DNA from: Wuchereria bancrofti
Taxonomy: Eukaryota; Nematoda; Chromadorea; Rhabditida; Onchocercidae
Assembly: GCA_005281725.1 (NCBI GenBank)
Contig: SSBO01000009.1
Coordinates: forward strand, 6,138,303 to 6,202,302
Direction of reading: 5' to 3'
Length of the DNA stretch: 64,000 nucleotides
Shown here: in pieces, positions 1 to 12,121 of the stretch
Position numbering within the stretch: position 1 is the first letter of the stretch
Layout: each line of letters opens with the position of its first letter
Position numbers and translations under genes: made by a program
Notes under the pieces: generated by a model
Databases searched by the model: none
The model's input: the letters and a program-made list of their open reading frames with translations, nothing else
What the model was told of the DNA's origin: nothing

Positions 1-816
1 AATGAAAGGAATATGTTGCATCCCTGACACAAATGTTAGCAGTATTAACTCAAAATCACAAAAAGTCATTTACATCAATAATGCTACATGCAGAGGTTAT
101 ATGTCACTTTTGTTGTCGGCAAAACATCAGTTGAGTATCTAGTTCATGAAAGGGTTTCACAGATTTCATTGAGATATCAACTACAACTTTTTATAAAATT
201 AACTGTAGTAAGCCACTTTTAACAGTCCCGTTCTATAGTCAAAAGTCAAAACCTACAAGGATCCAGCAGCACAACACGCTCTTATCATTTATTACACGGG
301 AATGTGCTGATCGTGTTGCGAACTCTAAAGGCCAAGCAACATCTTTAACTACTACCTAAAGCTTACTAAAAAAACTTACCGACAACAAGGACTGAGTGAT
401 ATAAACAAAAAACATCATTAAATTGCATAAAATCCTTCCAAACTTGCATTAATTCTCTCTGTAAACTCTTTTTAATAACGAAAAAACTTATGATCCAAAA
501 CTAACTTCGGAAAGTACATCAAAACTTAAATGCTGCTTCTATCAGATACGTAAACTCAAGCACTAAACAATATCAGTGAACCTTTTCAGATTTTTCTAAG
601 ATAACAAATACGTGAAAGAATTCAAATTTGATATTTGAAAAGAAAGTGCAGAGGAAGAAGAGAGACCCATAAGAAGTTCAATTTACAACATGCAAAAATT
701 TACATTTCCTTGGAGAGAATGCAAACAAACTAAAAAACATGGAAGCATGTATATATAAGATAACAATAACAACAACAAATAACAGTATTAAGATTAGTAG
801 CAATAACAGTGAAAAA
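1..816. other. 3' flank of the coiled-coil gene, no gene seen
   Basis: AT-rich sequence downstream of the minus-strand coiled-coil gene. It probably holds that gene's 3' UTR. No exon, RNA gene or repeat could be supported in it. Confidence 0.5.
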
Positions 817-3800
817 CTAAAAATGACTGCTGTCATCATTATCGATCATATCATTATCAGTGAGTGAACTAGATGGTAAAAAATGTGTTCTTATCATTAA
901 ATCAGATGAAGCAGAGGGACGACCATTCGAAAGGTGGGCATTGGAAGGTGGTATACAACAAACTGGGGGTGCCGACATCGGACGACATTTTTGAAGGTTA
1001 GCGGAAGACGAAGATGACACTGCTGCAGTTTTTGAATGCTTCTTTTTGAACGTATTTAGCTCATTCAATGTTAGTTCCAGTTTCTGCTCGTAAAATGCCC
1101 GAATGTCTTCTATTGCGTTCTTTATTGTTTCCTGGAACTAATTAGTTTTTCTCCTTAAAATGGATGATAGAAACTAAATAGCTTGGTAAGGCGCAAAAAT
1201 GGTCCACAATGTTTTCCTACAAATACAATCCCACTATGGCTATTCGATAAGTCTGGATAAAATGTCTGGACAAGACTAACCCATTCTTAAGAAAAAAACA
1301 GTCTGGTAGCATATGTTGTGACCGATTCAACACAGCAATTAATTTTCACAACAACTATAATCGCTTTGCTGATGTTGAAACAAAAGTGCATCCATTAAAA
1401 AATTTCACTCACATGCACCATAGATATAAGCATCTCTTGACTTTGAACAAATAATAATTCTGGGAATCTTTCTAAAATCTTTCTAAACTAAAACGTAATA
1501 ATATTAATGCTCCAGTTAGCAACAAAAAAGGGAAAAGGAAACTTCGTAAGAAGCATCACTGACTTTAGTTTAATGTCACAATAAAAAATGATTCCTAAAA
1601 ATATGAATAGTGCATATAAGCAATTTTTAAAGGACATATAAAGCCAACAATGCAAAATTATGTAATAAATCTGTACGTGTGCAATGGACATAACATGTCG
1701 TTTTTACATATAAATTTCATTACTATTGCAGGATGCACCACGAAACCAGGGTCAGAACAAAAACCTATCTTATATCCAACTTTGGAAGACTCGAAAAAAA
1801 TGGTAAGAAGTATCCATAAATGATATGTGTAAATCTGGTATAAATTTGATATATAAAAGCGGACAACCACCCTAACTTTGACGAAAACTGCTTGGAATTC
1901 ACATATAATTCTCTTCTAAAAATTCTATCTGAATGAAAATGCTCACGGCATCGAGTGCACGGCGTATTTCCGGTTCAGCAAGTTTAACTTTCCGTTCCAG
2001 TTCAGCTTTTTCTGTAAGATGCCGCTTTTTCCACTCATCATTATTCTTTCTTTCTGCTGCTGCCATTGCATCCTTGATCTCAATCCGTTTCTCCAGGTCT
2101 GCTTTTTCCTACATTGGGATCACAGTTAAAAAGACATATAAATAAAAGTCTGAAATAGAGATACTAGAAACACTAAAGCTAACCAAGTTATCTACAAATA
2201 ATTTCCAATAGCAAGAGAAAAACCAGAAAAAAACGAATCAAGACTCAAAAATTACACGCACATACCTTTTTCCATATTCGTTCCTTTTCTTCATAACTTC
2301 TCAACTGTGCCACCATTTTTCTAAAAGACAAATATTACTAGCAAAATGATAACCACCTATCCCATGAATCTAATGACAAATTATAGTATCTGTCACCATT
2401 CTTTGAAATGTAACAGCCCCTCAGCAGATGGTAAGCTTATCAATGGAAATTACCTGCCCTCTTCAACTCTTTGCCTTAGCTCACCCTGCAATCCTTCGAA
2501 TCGTGGTCGCATTTCAGCCAGTTCTTTTGTCGATTCATCACGCCTGAAAACTGGTAACATCATTTTTTCATAAAATGCTTATAGCAAAAACGAAATAACA
2601 TGAAATAAAAATGGTGTAGAAATTCGTTAATTAGAGATTTAAAGAAATGTTTCAGATTCAGATTTTACGTAACATCTATGTTTGAAGTACAGCCTCACTA
2701 TGTATTAGGCATTTTTCACTTTTTACATACAAATGACCTGATCCTATTACATATTGATGATCCTATTACAGGTTTGTCTATATGAGCTCATACCCTTTTT
2801 TTCTATCGAAATGAATTTAAAAATGTGCCCCCTATTTTAAAGATAAGAAAAGACATACCTGCTAAGAAAAGCTTTATTTTCTTCACATAGCTCCTCGCAT
2901 TTTTTCACAAGTTTCATATTCCTTTCATTCAAAAACTTATTCTGTTCTTTGCATGATATGATGGTTTTCTCACCATTTTCTGCATCTCGTCGGCGCCGAT
3001 CGCATTCTGCTCTCAAACCACCACAAGTTTTTTGCAAATCTTCCACTGCACGTTCAAGTGTCTTCATCACCTATAAATGATAAATTGAGCCTATGTTATT
3101 AGGATCAGAACTAACCAAACATTTAATGGTCTAAAAACTGTCTAGCATCGTCCTGATAATACGGAACCAACCACATGGATCTCAACCGCATAATACGGAC
3201 CCTCAATTTTTTTAGCAATCAGATGCAAAGAATGCATCTGATTGCTAAATAAATGCTGACAATTTAGTTGTCAAATTTTATGACTTCGACATGTTTTTGA
3301 AGTAAATGTCCACCCTTCCTAAACAATTTATAATGACATTTGTCACACTGACCACTACGTGTTTTTTGCATCCCACTGAGAGTAATAACTTTATGAAAGG
3401 AAATAAGGCATCAGTAAAGCACAAATTATTTCCAAAACGCGGTGGTAAAGAAGAGATCCATATCTGTTTTTAGATATGCCATGCGTATAAAACAGCAACA
3501 ATGCATGTGCCATTAAACATGAGGAAATTAATATATTAACCTGTAAAATCTCAGAATTTTGTGCTTCCAGACGTAATTTCTCTGCGTTGACATCGAATAC
3601 AGTTTGCTCAGCTCGTCCACGGGCTAACTGCGCAGCTCTTAGCTCAGATTCCAAAGAGCTTATTCGTTGTTCACTTGCTGACAGCTGACTAATCAAAGTG
3701 GTACGCAATTCAAAATCTGACTGTGTCGAACCTCCCGAACCGCTGTATGTAGACCTGTAATATATTAAGTTAAAACTTTTTGTTTCGACAACTAAAACTT

Positions 3801-4890
3801 TTACCTTCGAGACTTCACATTCTATTAATGAACTCGTTTATCATTTAACACTTTAGAAATCTATCCTCAATTACGGTTAAACCTTTCACTGTCGAAAAAT
3901 AACTTACTGAAAAGCAGGGTTCATATATACAACTGGATTTTTCCTTCCAATCGGTGACAAAGAATCTGAGAAAGAGTGACTGTGTGAACGCCGACGTCTT
4001 TTTTTGTGGGTTTTATGATGGTGATGTTTTGGATGTCCATCATTTCGAGATGGAGAATCACGTTTCTAAAAGAAAAGCATAGAAAAAAGTGAAAAATATT
4101 GAAAAGATCTATAATTTTACCATATAAATATTGCAATGCGTTGAATGAAGCCTTTCTTACATAAAAAGAATAAGTAAAACCGAGTTATGATTACTCATCT
4201 TAACTTCCCCTTTTCATTAATTTTCTTTCGATTTCTGAAACAAGACTAACCACCTAACTCTTGTACGGTCTTTTAAGACACTAGTTATCAACGACAAACG
4301 TTATGTAATGAATTATAAAATATGGTTAAATATAAATAATACTGATGAAGTTGTAATTTTTATAGCGGGAAATAAGACATCATCTGGACATGATCCTTTA
4401 CGCTTCCTTTGAAGCAAGAATTAAAATAAAACTAGGTTTTATTTTAGTCAACCGACCAAGACCAAGCGCAGTTATGCGTCCATTGCAACACATGACAGAG
4501 GTTACGCAATGAATTATAAAGTAATATAGTCAAATATAAATAATACAACTAAAAATATAATTTTTATGGCGGAAATAAGACATAACCTGGAAGCCGTTAT
4601 GCTTCCTTTGAAGCAAAAACTAATGCAAGACTAGGTCTTATTATTGGGAAAATACAGTACATATGTACATACACAAGTAAAATTGGATACTGAAACAGTT
4701 GAAATCATATCTGCTTTAGCTATTTGTGAGTTTCAGGTTGATGACAGAAGAAATACAAATATATTAGTCAAGTCTTACACAATATTCTATTCGGCAATCA
4801 ACAGATAATTAAAAGTTTGTTAAAACACACAGAGCTATGGCGATGACGATCAGAGCTGCGCTTATGATTAGATGATGTGCTATTTTCCAT
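817..4890 (-). CDS. Coiled-coil protein of unknown function, 8 exons, about 423 aa
   Basis: Exons in coding order: 4831-4890, 3908-4065, 3541-3754, 2859-3070, 2454-2543, 2266-2320, 1947-2108, 817-1137. All junctions are GT/AG and phase-consistent, giving 423 codons plus a stop. The protein has three parts. Residues 1-70 are rich in His, Lys, Arg and Ser (core HKTHKKRRRSHSHS). Residues about 85-345 are a long charged heptad-like coiled coil (stretches such as LERAVEDLQKTCGGLRAEC and EKADLEKRIEIKDAMAAA). The last 75 residues are Ser/Pro/Asn-rich and low in complexity. I see no signal peptide, membrane segment or enzyme motif. I do not recognise the family. A cytoskeletal, centrosomal or scaffold role is only a guess from the coiled coil, and the basic SR-like N-terminus could also suit nuclear localisation. 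The start is the first ATG of a short exon with a GTGTGT donor, and an upstream exon is possible. Confidence 0.75.
4294..4645. repeat. Diverged tandem duplication in intron 1 of the coiled-coil gene
   Basis: Two copies of about 150 bp lie roughly 200 bp apart (about 4294-4443 and 4493-4645). Shared blocks include AATGAATTATAAA, CAAATATAAATAATAC or its near variant, GGCGGAAATAAGACAT or its near variant, and GCTTCCTTTGAAGCAA. Confidence 0.6.
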
Positions 4891-7255
4891 GGTATGCAAA
4901 CTGTTCACTTGCAATTTCCTGTGTCAGATTGCAACAAATCTGGGGAATTATTTTTGGCCAAGAGTGACCAGAATTACAAATAGCAACAGCACAACCCGTC
5001 GACTTCTTGTGTTCCTTAGTCTAATCTGAAATAACAAAAACAATTACATGCGAACAACTTTATTTACTAACGCCCACGCCAATAAAATTTAATATCAAAA
5101 GATAAAGGAATGTTGAAACGACGCCTTTTGGGAACATAGCCAGTGAATTCGTTTTCGCTAATAGAATTGTCCTGCTCTAATTCCCAATGTATCATCATGG
5201 AAGAAAGAATATGCAGCAACCAGATATGCACCGGAAGAACTAAATTTTGATAACATATTGTTAAAATCGACCATGTAACCCCATGGACAAAAATATGACT
5301 GTGCTGTTTGAAGAGAATGACGTGATATTGTCCACTTGAATTAATATGGAATAAGTTCATCGTTTGCTACTTCAATAAAGTGACAAATTATGAGTACTAA
5401 AATCCTTTCAGTTAAATATTTGCATTGTCGGGAATGATGTATCAATCAGCAACCAAAAACAGATCGATTATACAATTTATAATTATCAGAAAGTAGAAAG
5501 ATCTGTGACAGAAACGAAATTATAGCTAAGTGGTTGTAGAGCGGGGATTGAGAAAGTAGATAAGGGTATGGCAGAGTGCAATTCACATGTGCAGCTGGAT
5601 GGGTGATAGACTGATTAATAAACAAATTGAACCATCCCACTAACATCAAGCTATAATCACTCTGCAGACACACTTCCGAACCAGACCTTACCAAACCAGT
5701 AGCTCTGGTCAACTTCACATATCAATTGTGTGGCGAAGTGAAATTTAAGAATTAAAGATCTGAAGTTAAGATATGGTTAAATACGATAATGGAGTGGTGG
5801 GAAGTTTTGGTAAGGGATACTGTCAAATTAAGAATATTATAGTGCGTAAGGAAAGTCATTTTAAGAATATTTCGGATTTTGTCCGATAGCTGAAATCCAA
5901 AATTGAAATTGATCGTGAGAATAGCAATGTTTGGAAAATGAACATGAAGCAATGGATAATGAAACAGTTCCCACTACTGTCTTGATTATTTACCTGGTAC
6001 GCGCATCGATCACTGAATGTTCGTGCTCACTAATCACCTTCGTTTCATCTGATCTGCTGAAAGCAACCGCTGAAAGACAATAACGCTTCTTCAGACATCT
6101 GCTAGATATTTTTGTCTCACTCAGCATCTATCCAATTTCTCTAATTGTAGATCAGCATGATTACATTCATTCATACGTTTTGCTGAAATTACCTTCCTGT
6201 TTAAAATATTTTGGTACTTGTTTAATTCCTTATCTGTAGTTATTATATACGCCTTTAACTTTAGTACACTTTTATTAATTTGTTAGATCTTTATTGCAGG
6301 TGAAGGCACGATCCCACTGAGAAGATGATTTCAAGTTCGAGAAATGAAGATTGAAAGTGCAGAGATCTTGTAATCAGTTATTATTACTCTTTACTGAAAA
6401 TGATCCCTCTTTTGTTGTATATTTCGATTCTTGCGAAATACTAATTTAATACCCAAATTAAGTTACTTCTTGTACTGTGTAATTTGCAGCGTATAATTTC
6501 ATCATAAACTGATTTTGTCATCTTTCCCGTAAATCGATTTTAAATAGCCCTTCTAAAATTAATAATTAATATGCAAGATTGGACAACTTTTCCAAGAATA
6601 TGTCCTTTCTCTCCTCATCACTTTCATTTTTTACAATTTCTTTTTTAGAAGTAAATATCTACTGATTCTCAATATTGTTTCCCGCACAAATTAGATTGCA
6701 AAAAAAATTTTTTTTTCGGACCACAGAGCCTCATCAATTTTTATTTTTCATTCTGATATTAAATAATTTTCCGTATTGGTGTGTCACATAATCTCTTCTG
6801 ATAAACGCACTTAAAGTTGCCCCCTGGATACTGAATTTTAGAATATTTTCAGCAGACTGAATTAATACTCCTTCCGAACATCCTTTGATATAGACTTATC
6901 TGTGGCGTTTTTCTTTCCTTCCACATTCTACTTAGATATGTCTACACTTCCATCAAAGTTGTTTTCTTTTTTCCTGTTGAATAAGTTGCAAATCTCTTAT
7001 CAGCACCAAATCCTTTTAAACTACTGGGAATTCATCCATTCTTTTATCTCAATATGTATATAAAAGTATTTCCAAGTAGAAAAGTTTTGTTTCTTCATTA
7101 CCTTATCATCATTATCATTATCACGCATTTGTTACAATTTGCTTTAAATATATGATGCAGTATATATTTCGTACGGTGTGACCGAACTAATTAAATTAAA
7201 TAAGGCTTCAATTCATTTGTCTAATTGAAATGCTCACTTTGACTGCCAAAATGAT
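4891..7255. other. Intergenic, no supported gene
   Basis: About 2.4 kb between the coiled-coil gene's first coding exon and the mariner element. It holds scattered short open frames on both strands with AT-rich composition and no phase-consistent exon chain. The promoter and 5' UTR of the coiled-coil gene should lie at its left end. Confidence 0.5.
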
Positions 7256-7257
7256 TA

Positions 7258-7285
7258 CCAGGTCAATTGAAAAGTCCCCGGCCTG
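7258..7285 (+). repeat. Mariner left terminal inverted repeat
   Basis: Matches the reverse complement of 8126-8152 with a few differences. The core is AAAAGTCCCCGGCC. It sits next to TA at 7256-7257. Confidence 0.85.
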
Positions 7286-7427
7286 ACTCATAGATAGTGG
7301 TACTAGTATTAAAACCATATGATTTTTAGGTAGTACCAACCTTCAAACAATATGTATATAAATTTGACAGCAATCGGTCGATTGGTTCATTCGTTATAGC
7401 ATTTTCAGGGAATCAACTTCTGCTATT

Positions 7428-8085
7428 GTGAAAAAAATGGAGAAAAAAGAATTTCGTGTGCTGATAAAATATTGCTTTTTGAAGAATAAAAATACAGTTG
7501 AAGCAAAATCCTGGCTTGATAAAGAGCTTCCGGGGTCTGCACTAGGAAACTCAACCATCAAAGATTGGTATGCTAAATTCAAACGTAGTGAAATGAGCAC
7601 CGAAGACGGCGAACGCAGTGGACGCCCAAAAGAGGCTGTTACCGAAGAAAACATCAAAAAAATCCACAAAGTAATTTTGAAGTTAAAAGAATAGCAGACA
7701 TTGTGAAGATATCATCTGAACGTGTACATCATATTATTCACGAATATTTGGGCATGCGGAAGCTCTGTGCAAAGTGGGTACCGCACGAGCTCACAATCGA
7801 CCAAAAACAACTACGTGTTGACCGATGGCAAAATTGCATGAATTGGGCTACGAATTGCTTCCACACCCACTGTATTCTCCAGATCTGACCCCCAGCGACT
7901 ATTTCCTGTTTGCAGACCTCAAGAGAATGCTCGCTGGAAAGAAATTTGGTATCGATGAAGCGGTGATAGCTGAAACTGAGGCCTATTTTGAGGATAAAGA
8001 CAAATCGTACTACAAAAACGGTATCGCAAAGTTGGAAGACCGTTATAATCGGTGTATCGCCCTCGAAGGCAACTATGTTGAATAA
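7428..8085 (+). pseudogene. Mariner transposase remnant (N-terminal HTH region and C-terminal tail, catalytic core missing)
   Basis: Three frames carry consecutive pieces of one mariner transposase. 7428-7694 holds the N-terminal DNA-binding part, including GERSGRPKE. About 7685-7825 continues in another frame with VHHIIHEYLGMRKLCAKWVP. 7825-8085 resumes in the third frame with LLPHPLYSPDLTPSDYFLF through to a natural C-terminus (ALEGNYVE). There is a small indel near 7683. At about 7825 a larger in-element deletion joins the region just after the WVPHEL linker to the segment before the third catalytic Asp. The first two acidic catalytic residues of the D,D34D triad are therefore absent, while the third (in SPDLTPSDY) remains. 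No active enzyme can be made from this copy. Confidence 0.9.
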
Positions 8086-8125
8086 TAAAATCGAGTTTTG
8101 TCAAGAAAATGTGTTTTACTATGGT

Positions 8126-8152
8126 AGGCCGGGGACTTTTCAGTTGACCTAA
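8126..8152 (-). repeat. Mariner right terminal inverted repeat
   Basis: Contains GGCCGGGGACTTTTCAGTTG, the inverse of the left repeat. It is followed by TA at 8153-8154. Confidence 0.85.
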
Positions 8153-8154
8153 TA

Positions 8155-11100
8155 CACTGGTAAGATCAGAGGATTTAAATATATTTTCAGTTTTTTCATT
8201 TTCCAAAATTATTGTCGATTAGTTTCTTCATACTATTAAACTAGTTTAGCAAGTACTGTTCGTGTTCTATTATCATTTTAAAAATTGAATCCAAATTTTA
8301 AAAAAATATGAAAAAAAAATGCAGAGAACAGGTAAGGACCAGTAAATGGTATAATGTGTTTAAAGAAACATATTTTATAAAATAAATAAAGATGTCAAAG
8401 GTGGTAGTTTACCTGGAGAAATACAACGTTTTGAAGTAAGAAGTAAAAAAAGGCTCATGCAATAAAAATTGCATATAAGTTAGGTAGTGTCTTAGGATTA
8501 TTGATTTTTATCTCTGTAAAATTATCGTTAAGGCTGTCAAAAAAGCTGTAATATATGTTTGAAACTTTTAGGTAACGATGTAACAGGAGAGATCGTCAAA
8601 GGAAGAAAAATAGCTTGTTTAAAGTCTTTTAGATTGAAAAAGACTAAAGAGGATGCCACCTTGTTTCTTCAATTTTCTATTCTTTTAACTTTGTTTTTAA
8701 ATTGATTTTTACTCCATCTTCAATTTGTCATTTCTATTTCCACTCAAAACTCTATATAATTAACAAGATTGGAATAGGAAACCAAAAAAGCAAACTCGAA
8801 GATGCTCTTCATTTACGTATTTTCTCTTTTTACGAAGTTTTTTCTGAGAAAAAATAACCAGTTCAACTGGAGAGGATATAAATCCAATTTGTTTTCAAAA
8901 CTTTTAGATGAATTTTATCTAAGCATCAAAAATTCAGCTTATCCAGTTTAGTTTGATTTCATACTAAAGCTGAAGTTTTGAAACGTCAATCTATCAACGA
9001 TTTGCTGTATGTGTTTCGTTTTTGCGAATGTATAAAATATTAGATTCCTTTTCCATTCTTTTTACTTACTACAAATTTGAGTCTAAAACTTACTCGTAAT
9101 TTATATTGTCTAGATGTCCTTTGTGTCTGTGATATGGTTCTCTGAAATGATCGAATGATTATTATGTAATTACTTAATTCAGCGGATACCTCTTACATAA
9201 TTACAGCGATGAACAATTGTAGCTGTGCAGATATGAAAAACTTTCTAGAACAACCTGTCAACAATATAAGACCTATTATTGTTTTCCTCAGTCCTGCACT
9301 TCTTTAAATGCCAGTGGTTTGTTTGTCAGTAACTGAGTTGATCTTTGAATTATAAGGAAATATGAAATTCAAAAAGTTCTGAAGAATCGTAACTCAACGA
9401 GACGTAAAATCAAAGAAATTGCTTTTGATTCTGTATTGTCTTAGCAGATTTCCAACTGAAGTTGCAGAAGTAATGCATGAAAAAAATAGTTAGTTTATAT
9501 GCAGAAGTAACGTTAATGCTAAGGAAAGATAAAGTCGGTGAAAGAATGATCAGCCTCGATTTGATGTCAATAACTTATTCATGAGATGATCTTTGATGAC
9601 TAAGAAAGAATTCTACAATAAATTAACTTGACATCATCAATTATGAATGAGTTTAGGACTATTACAAATTTTTGTTGGACTATTACAAAGAAACAGTGTA
9701 TAATTTTTAGTGAAAGAAAGCATGCTATGACTTTTAGTTCTAAGTTTGCCTTACCGAGAATGTTGTAAATACAGATTTGTTTCTTATAATTTGTGAAAAA
9801 GCGATCTTGGCTTGTGAAGCAAGGTAAAAGATTAAATTTTTCGATTAAAAAGATTAAAATTTTTTTTGGAAGATTAAAACTTTTCGAAACGTCAAATGTA
9901 ATGTGACAGAACAGGTCCAAGGACAGAACAGATAGCATTTCATTTTTTTGTATAAATTTTTCTTTCATTTAGAAGTATTATTCGATAGGATAAAAATACT
10001 GCGAATTTAAGATTCAGTTAGTTTGTAATAGCCTGTAGGTTGAACCATGAATTTAAACATTCTGTTAATTTGTACGAGCCAATGGATTGACAAATGTCTG
10101 ATGTAAGTCTGCTTAATGAAGCACGGCATTATGAGACTCATTTTGTAAAGCAATACTCTTGTAGAATTATTAGATATATCAACTCAAATGAAATTGTTAA
10201 AAGTTTATTTCCTCCAAAAGTTGAGCTTTTATTAATATTTCTGACTCAAACAATGAAGTAATTATAAAACGGTTAGGACTGTCATAAAAAGATACATTTA
10301 CGGGTAATTTTACAAAAGGAAAATTATCTGCAAATGGAAAAGTAAAATTGCTTTCTTTTTGCATGCATAATTTTTATCTCATCGAACCATACCATACGAG
10401 TTTTGTATCCGAAATGTTATTTCTATTTTTAATAGTATAGAAGAGCTGATGCCATGGAATTTCATAGTGTAATAGTTTCTTCTTGGGTTCTCAAAATTAT
10501 CTTTCTATCAAAAAATGATGCAGGACAAACTGATGGGATTTCTGTTCCACTAGTGAGCATATTATCAGTAACATTTCTGCAGCCTATGAGTATTAGTATC
10601 TGCATAAATTGTCTGCACAAATCGCTGACAGTAAATTCAACGAACTTCCACATTCTATAATCCTCTCAAAGAAGCTTTCCAGTAGCATTACAGTATTGTA
10701 AAACATATAATGATGAAGGTCAAAAGCAGGCTCAGATTACTTATAAGTTACTTTTTGGTCGGATATTAAATAATATAAATTTATGAATTCACTCGAATTA
10801 CGACAGATGAAGATAGTTGGAGTAAGAAAAAAAACAAATTTTCTGATTGTGATTAGGATTTCCTTTCGTCATACAATCAAGTGTACATCCAATTTCGAAA
10901 CAATTGCCTCTGTGCGCCTTTAATGCTGTCGGCTGTTCCATTTCCGACTTGTTCAACTTCCACTAACTTATTTCGATCTTCCTTCTACCCCAGTCAAGCA
11001 TAGACTAAGCACGACAAAAAAGTTTTTTTTTTTGAAATTTTGCGTTTAGTAAATTTAGAATTAGTCTTAAAATTTGCTCTGTTTTAACTATTTGTTAAGC

Positions 11101-11208
11101 TAATATGTTAGGAAAAAAAAATGTTTCGTATAACATAACTTCTTAGTTTGCTTATTTTAGACCACAACTAATTGTCGAAAATTTTAACTATAATTGCAGC
11201 GCATACAA
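8155..11208. other. Intergenic, no supported gene
   Basis: AT-rich sequence between the mariner and the minisatellite. Overlapping open frames on both strands near 10,454-10,660 were examined but have no flanking splice sites or recognisable motifs. Nothing else is supported. Confidence 0.5.
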
Positions 11209-12105
11209 TAGACATACAGATATATATAAATAGACATATAGATATATATAAATAGACATATAGATATATATAAATAGACATATAGATATATATAAATAGA
11301 CATATAGATATATATAAATAGACATATAGATATATATAAATAGACATATAGATATATATAAATAGACATATAGATATATATAAATAGACATATAGATATA
11401 TATAAATAGACATATAGATATATATAAATAGACATATAGATATATATAAATAGACATATAGATATATATAAATAGACATATAGATATATATAAATAGACA
11501 TATAGATATATATAAATAGACATATAGATATATATAAATAGACATATAGATATATATAAATAGACATATAGATATATATAAATAGACATATAGATATATA
11601 TAAATAGACATATAGATATATATAAATAGACATATAGATATATATAAATAGACATATAGATATATATAAATAGACATATAGATATATATAAATAGACATA
11701 TAGATATATATAAATAGACATATAGATATATATAAATAGACATATAGATATATATAAATAGACATATAGATATATATAAATAGACATATAGATATATATA
11801 AATAGACATATAGATATATATAAATAGACATACAGATATATATAAATAGACATATAGATATATATAAATAGACATATAGATATATATAAATAGACATATA
11901 GATATATATAAATAGACATATAGATATATATAAATAGACATATAGATATATATAAATAGACATATAGATATATATAAATAGACATATAGATATATATAAA
12001 TAGACATATAGATATATATAAATAGACATATAGATATATATAAATAGACATATAGATATATATAAATAGACATATAGATATATATAAATAGACATATAGA
12101 TATAT
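11209..12105. repeat. 22-bp minisatellite, about 41 tandem copies
   Basis: The unit is TAGACATATAGATATATATA plus AA (22 bp), repeated head to tail for about 897 bp. Only two copies clearly deviate (TACAGA instead of TATAGA, in the first copy near 11,215 and again near 11,831). Such uniformity implies recent expansion or active homogenisation. On the minus strand the unit has no stop in any frame. Because 22 is not a multiple of 3, all three minus frames stay open with a 22-residue Ile/Tyr/Leu-rich period. These are artefactual open frames, not genes. Confidence 0.97.
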
Positions 12106-12121
12106 ATATATATATATATAT
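12100..12121. repeat. (AT)n microsatellite at the edge of the minisatellite
   Basis: A pure AT dinucleotide run directly follows the last 22-bp unit. It probably arose by slippage from the unit's own ATATATAT core. Confidence 0.9.

Larger units (their letters stand above)
7258..8152 (+). mobile_element. Internally deleted mariner (Tc1/mariner) element, 895 bp, with both inverted repeats and TA target site
   Basis: The left end (about 7258-7285, GGTCAATTGAAAAGTCCCCG) and right end (about 8126-8152) are inverted copies of about 27 bp. Both are flanked by TA (7256-7257 and 8153-8154), the mariner target-site duplication. The interior carries a mariner transposase cut short by a deletion, so the element is about 0.9 kb where intact mariners are about 1.3 kb. 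Only a few terminal bases differ between the two ends. Such a copy could still be moved in trans by an intact relative, but could not move itself. Confidence 0.9.

Noticed and set aside
10454..10660. Overlapping plus and minus ORFs of about 65 codons
   Set aside because: Isolated in a gene-free region, with no flanking exons or motif.
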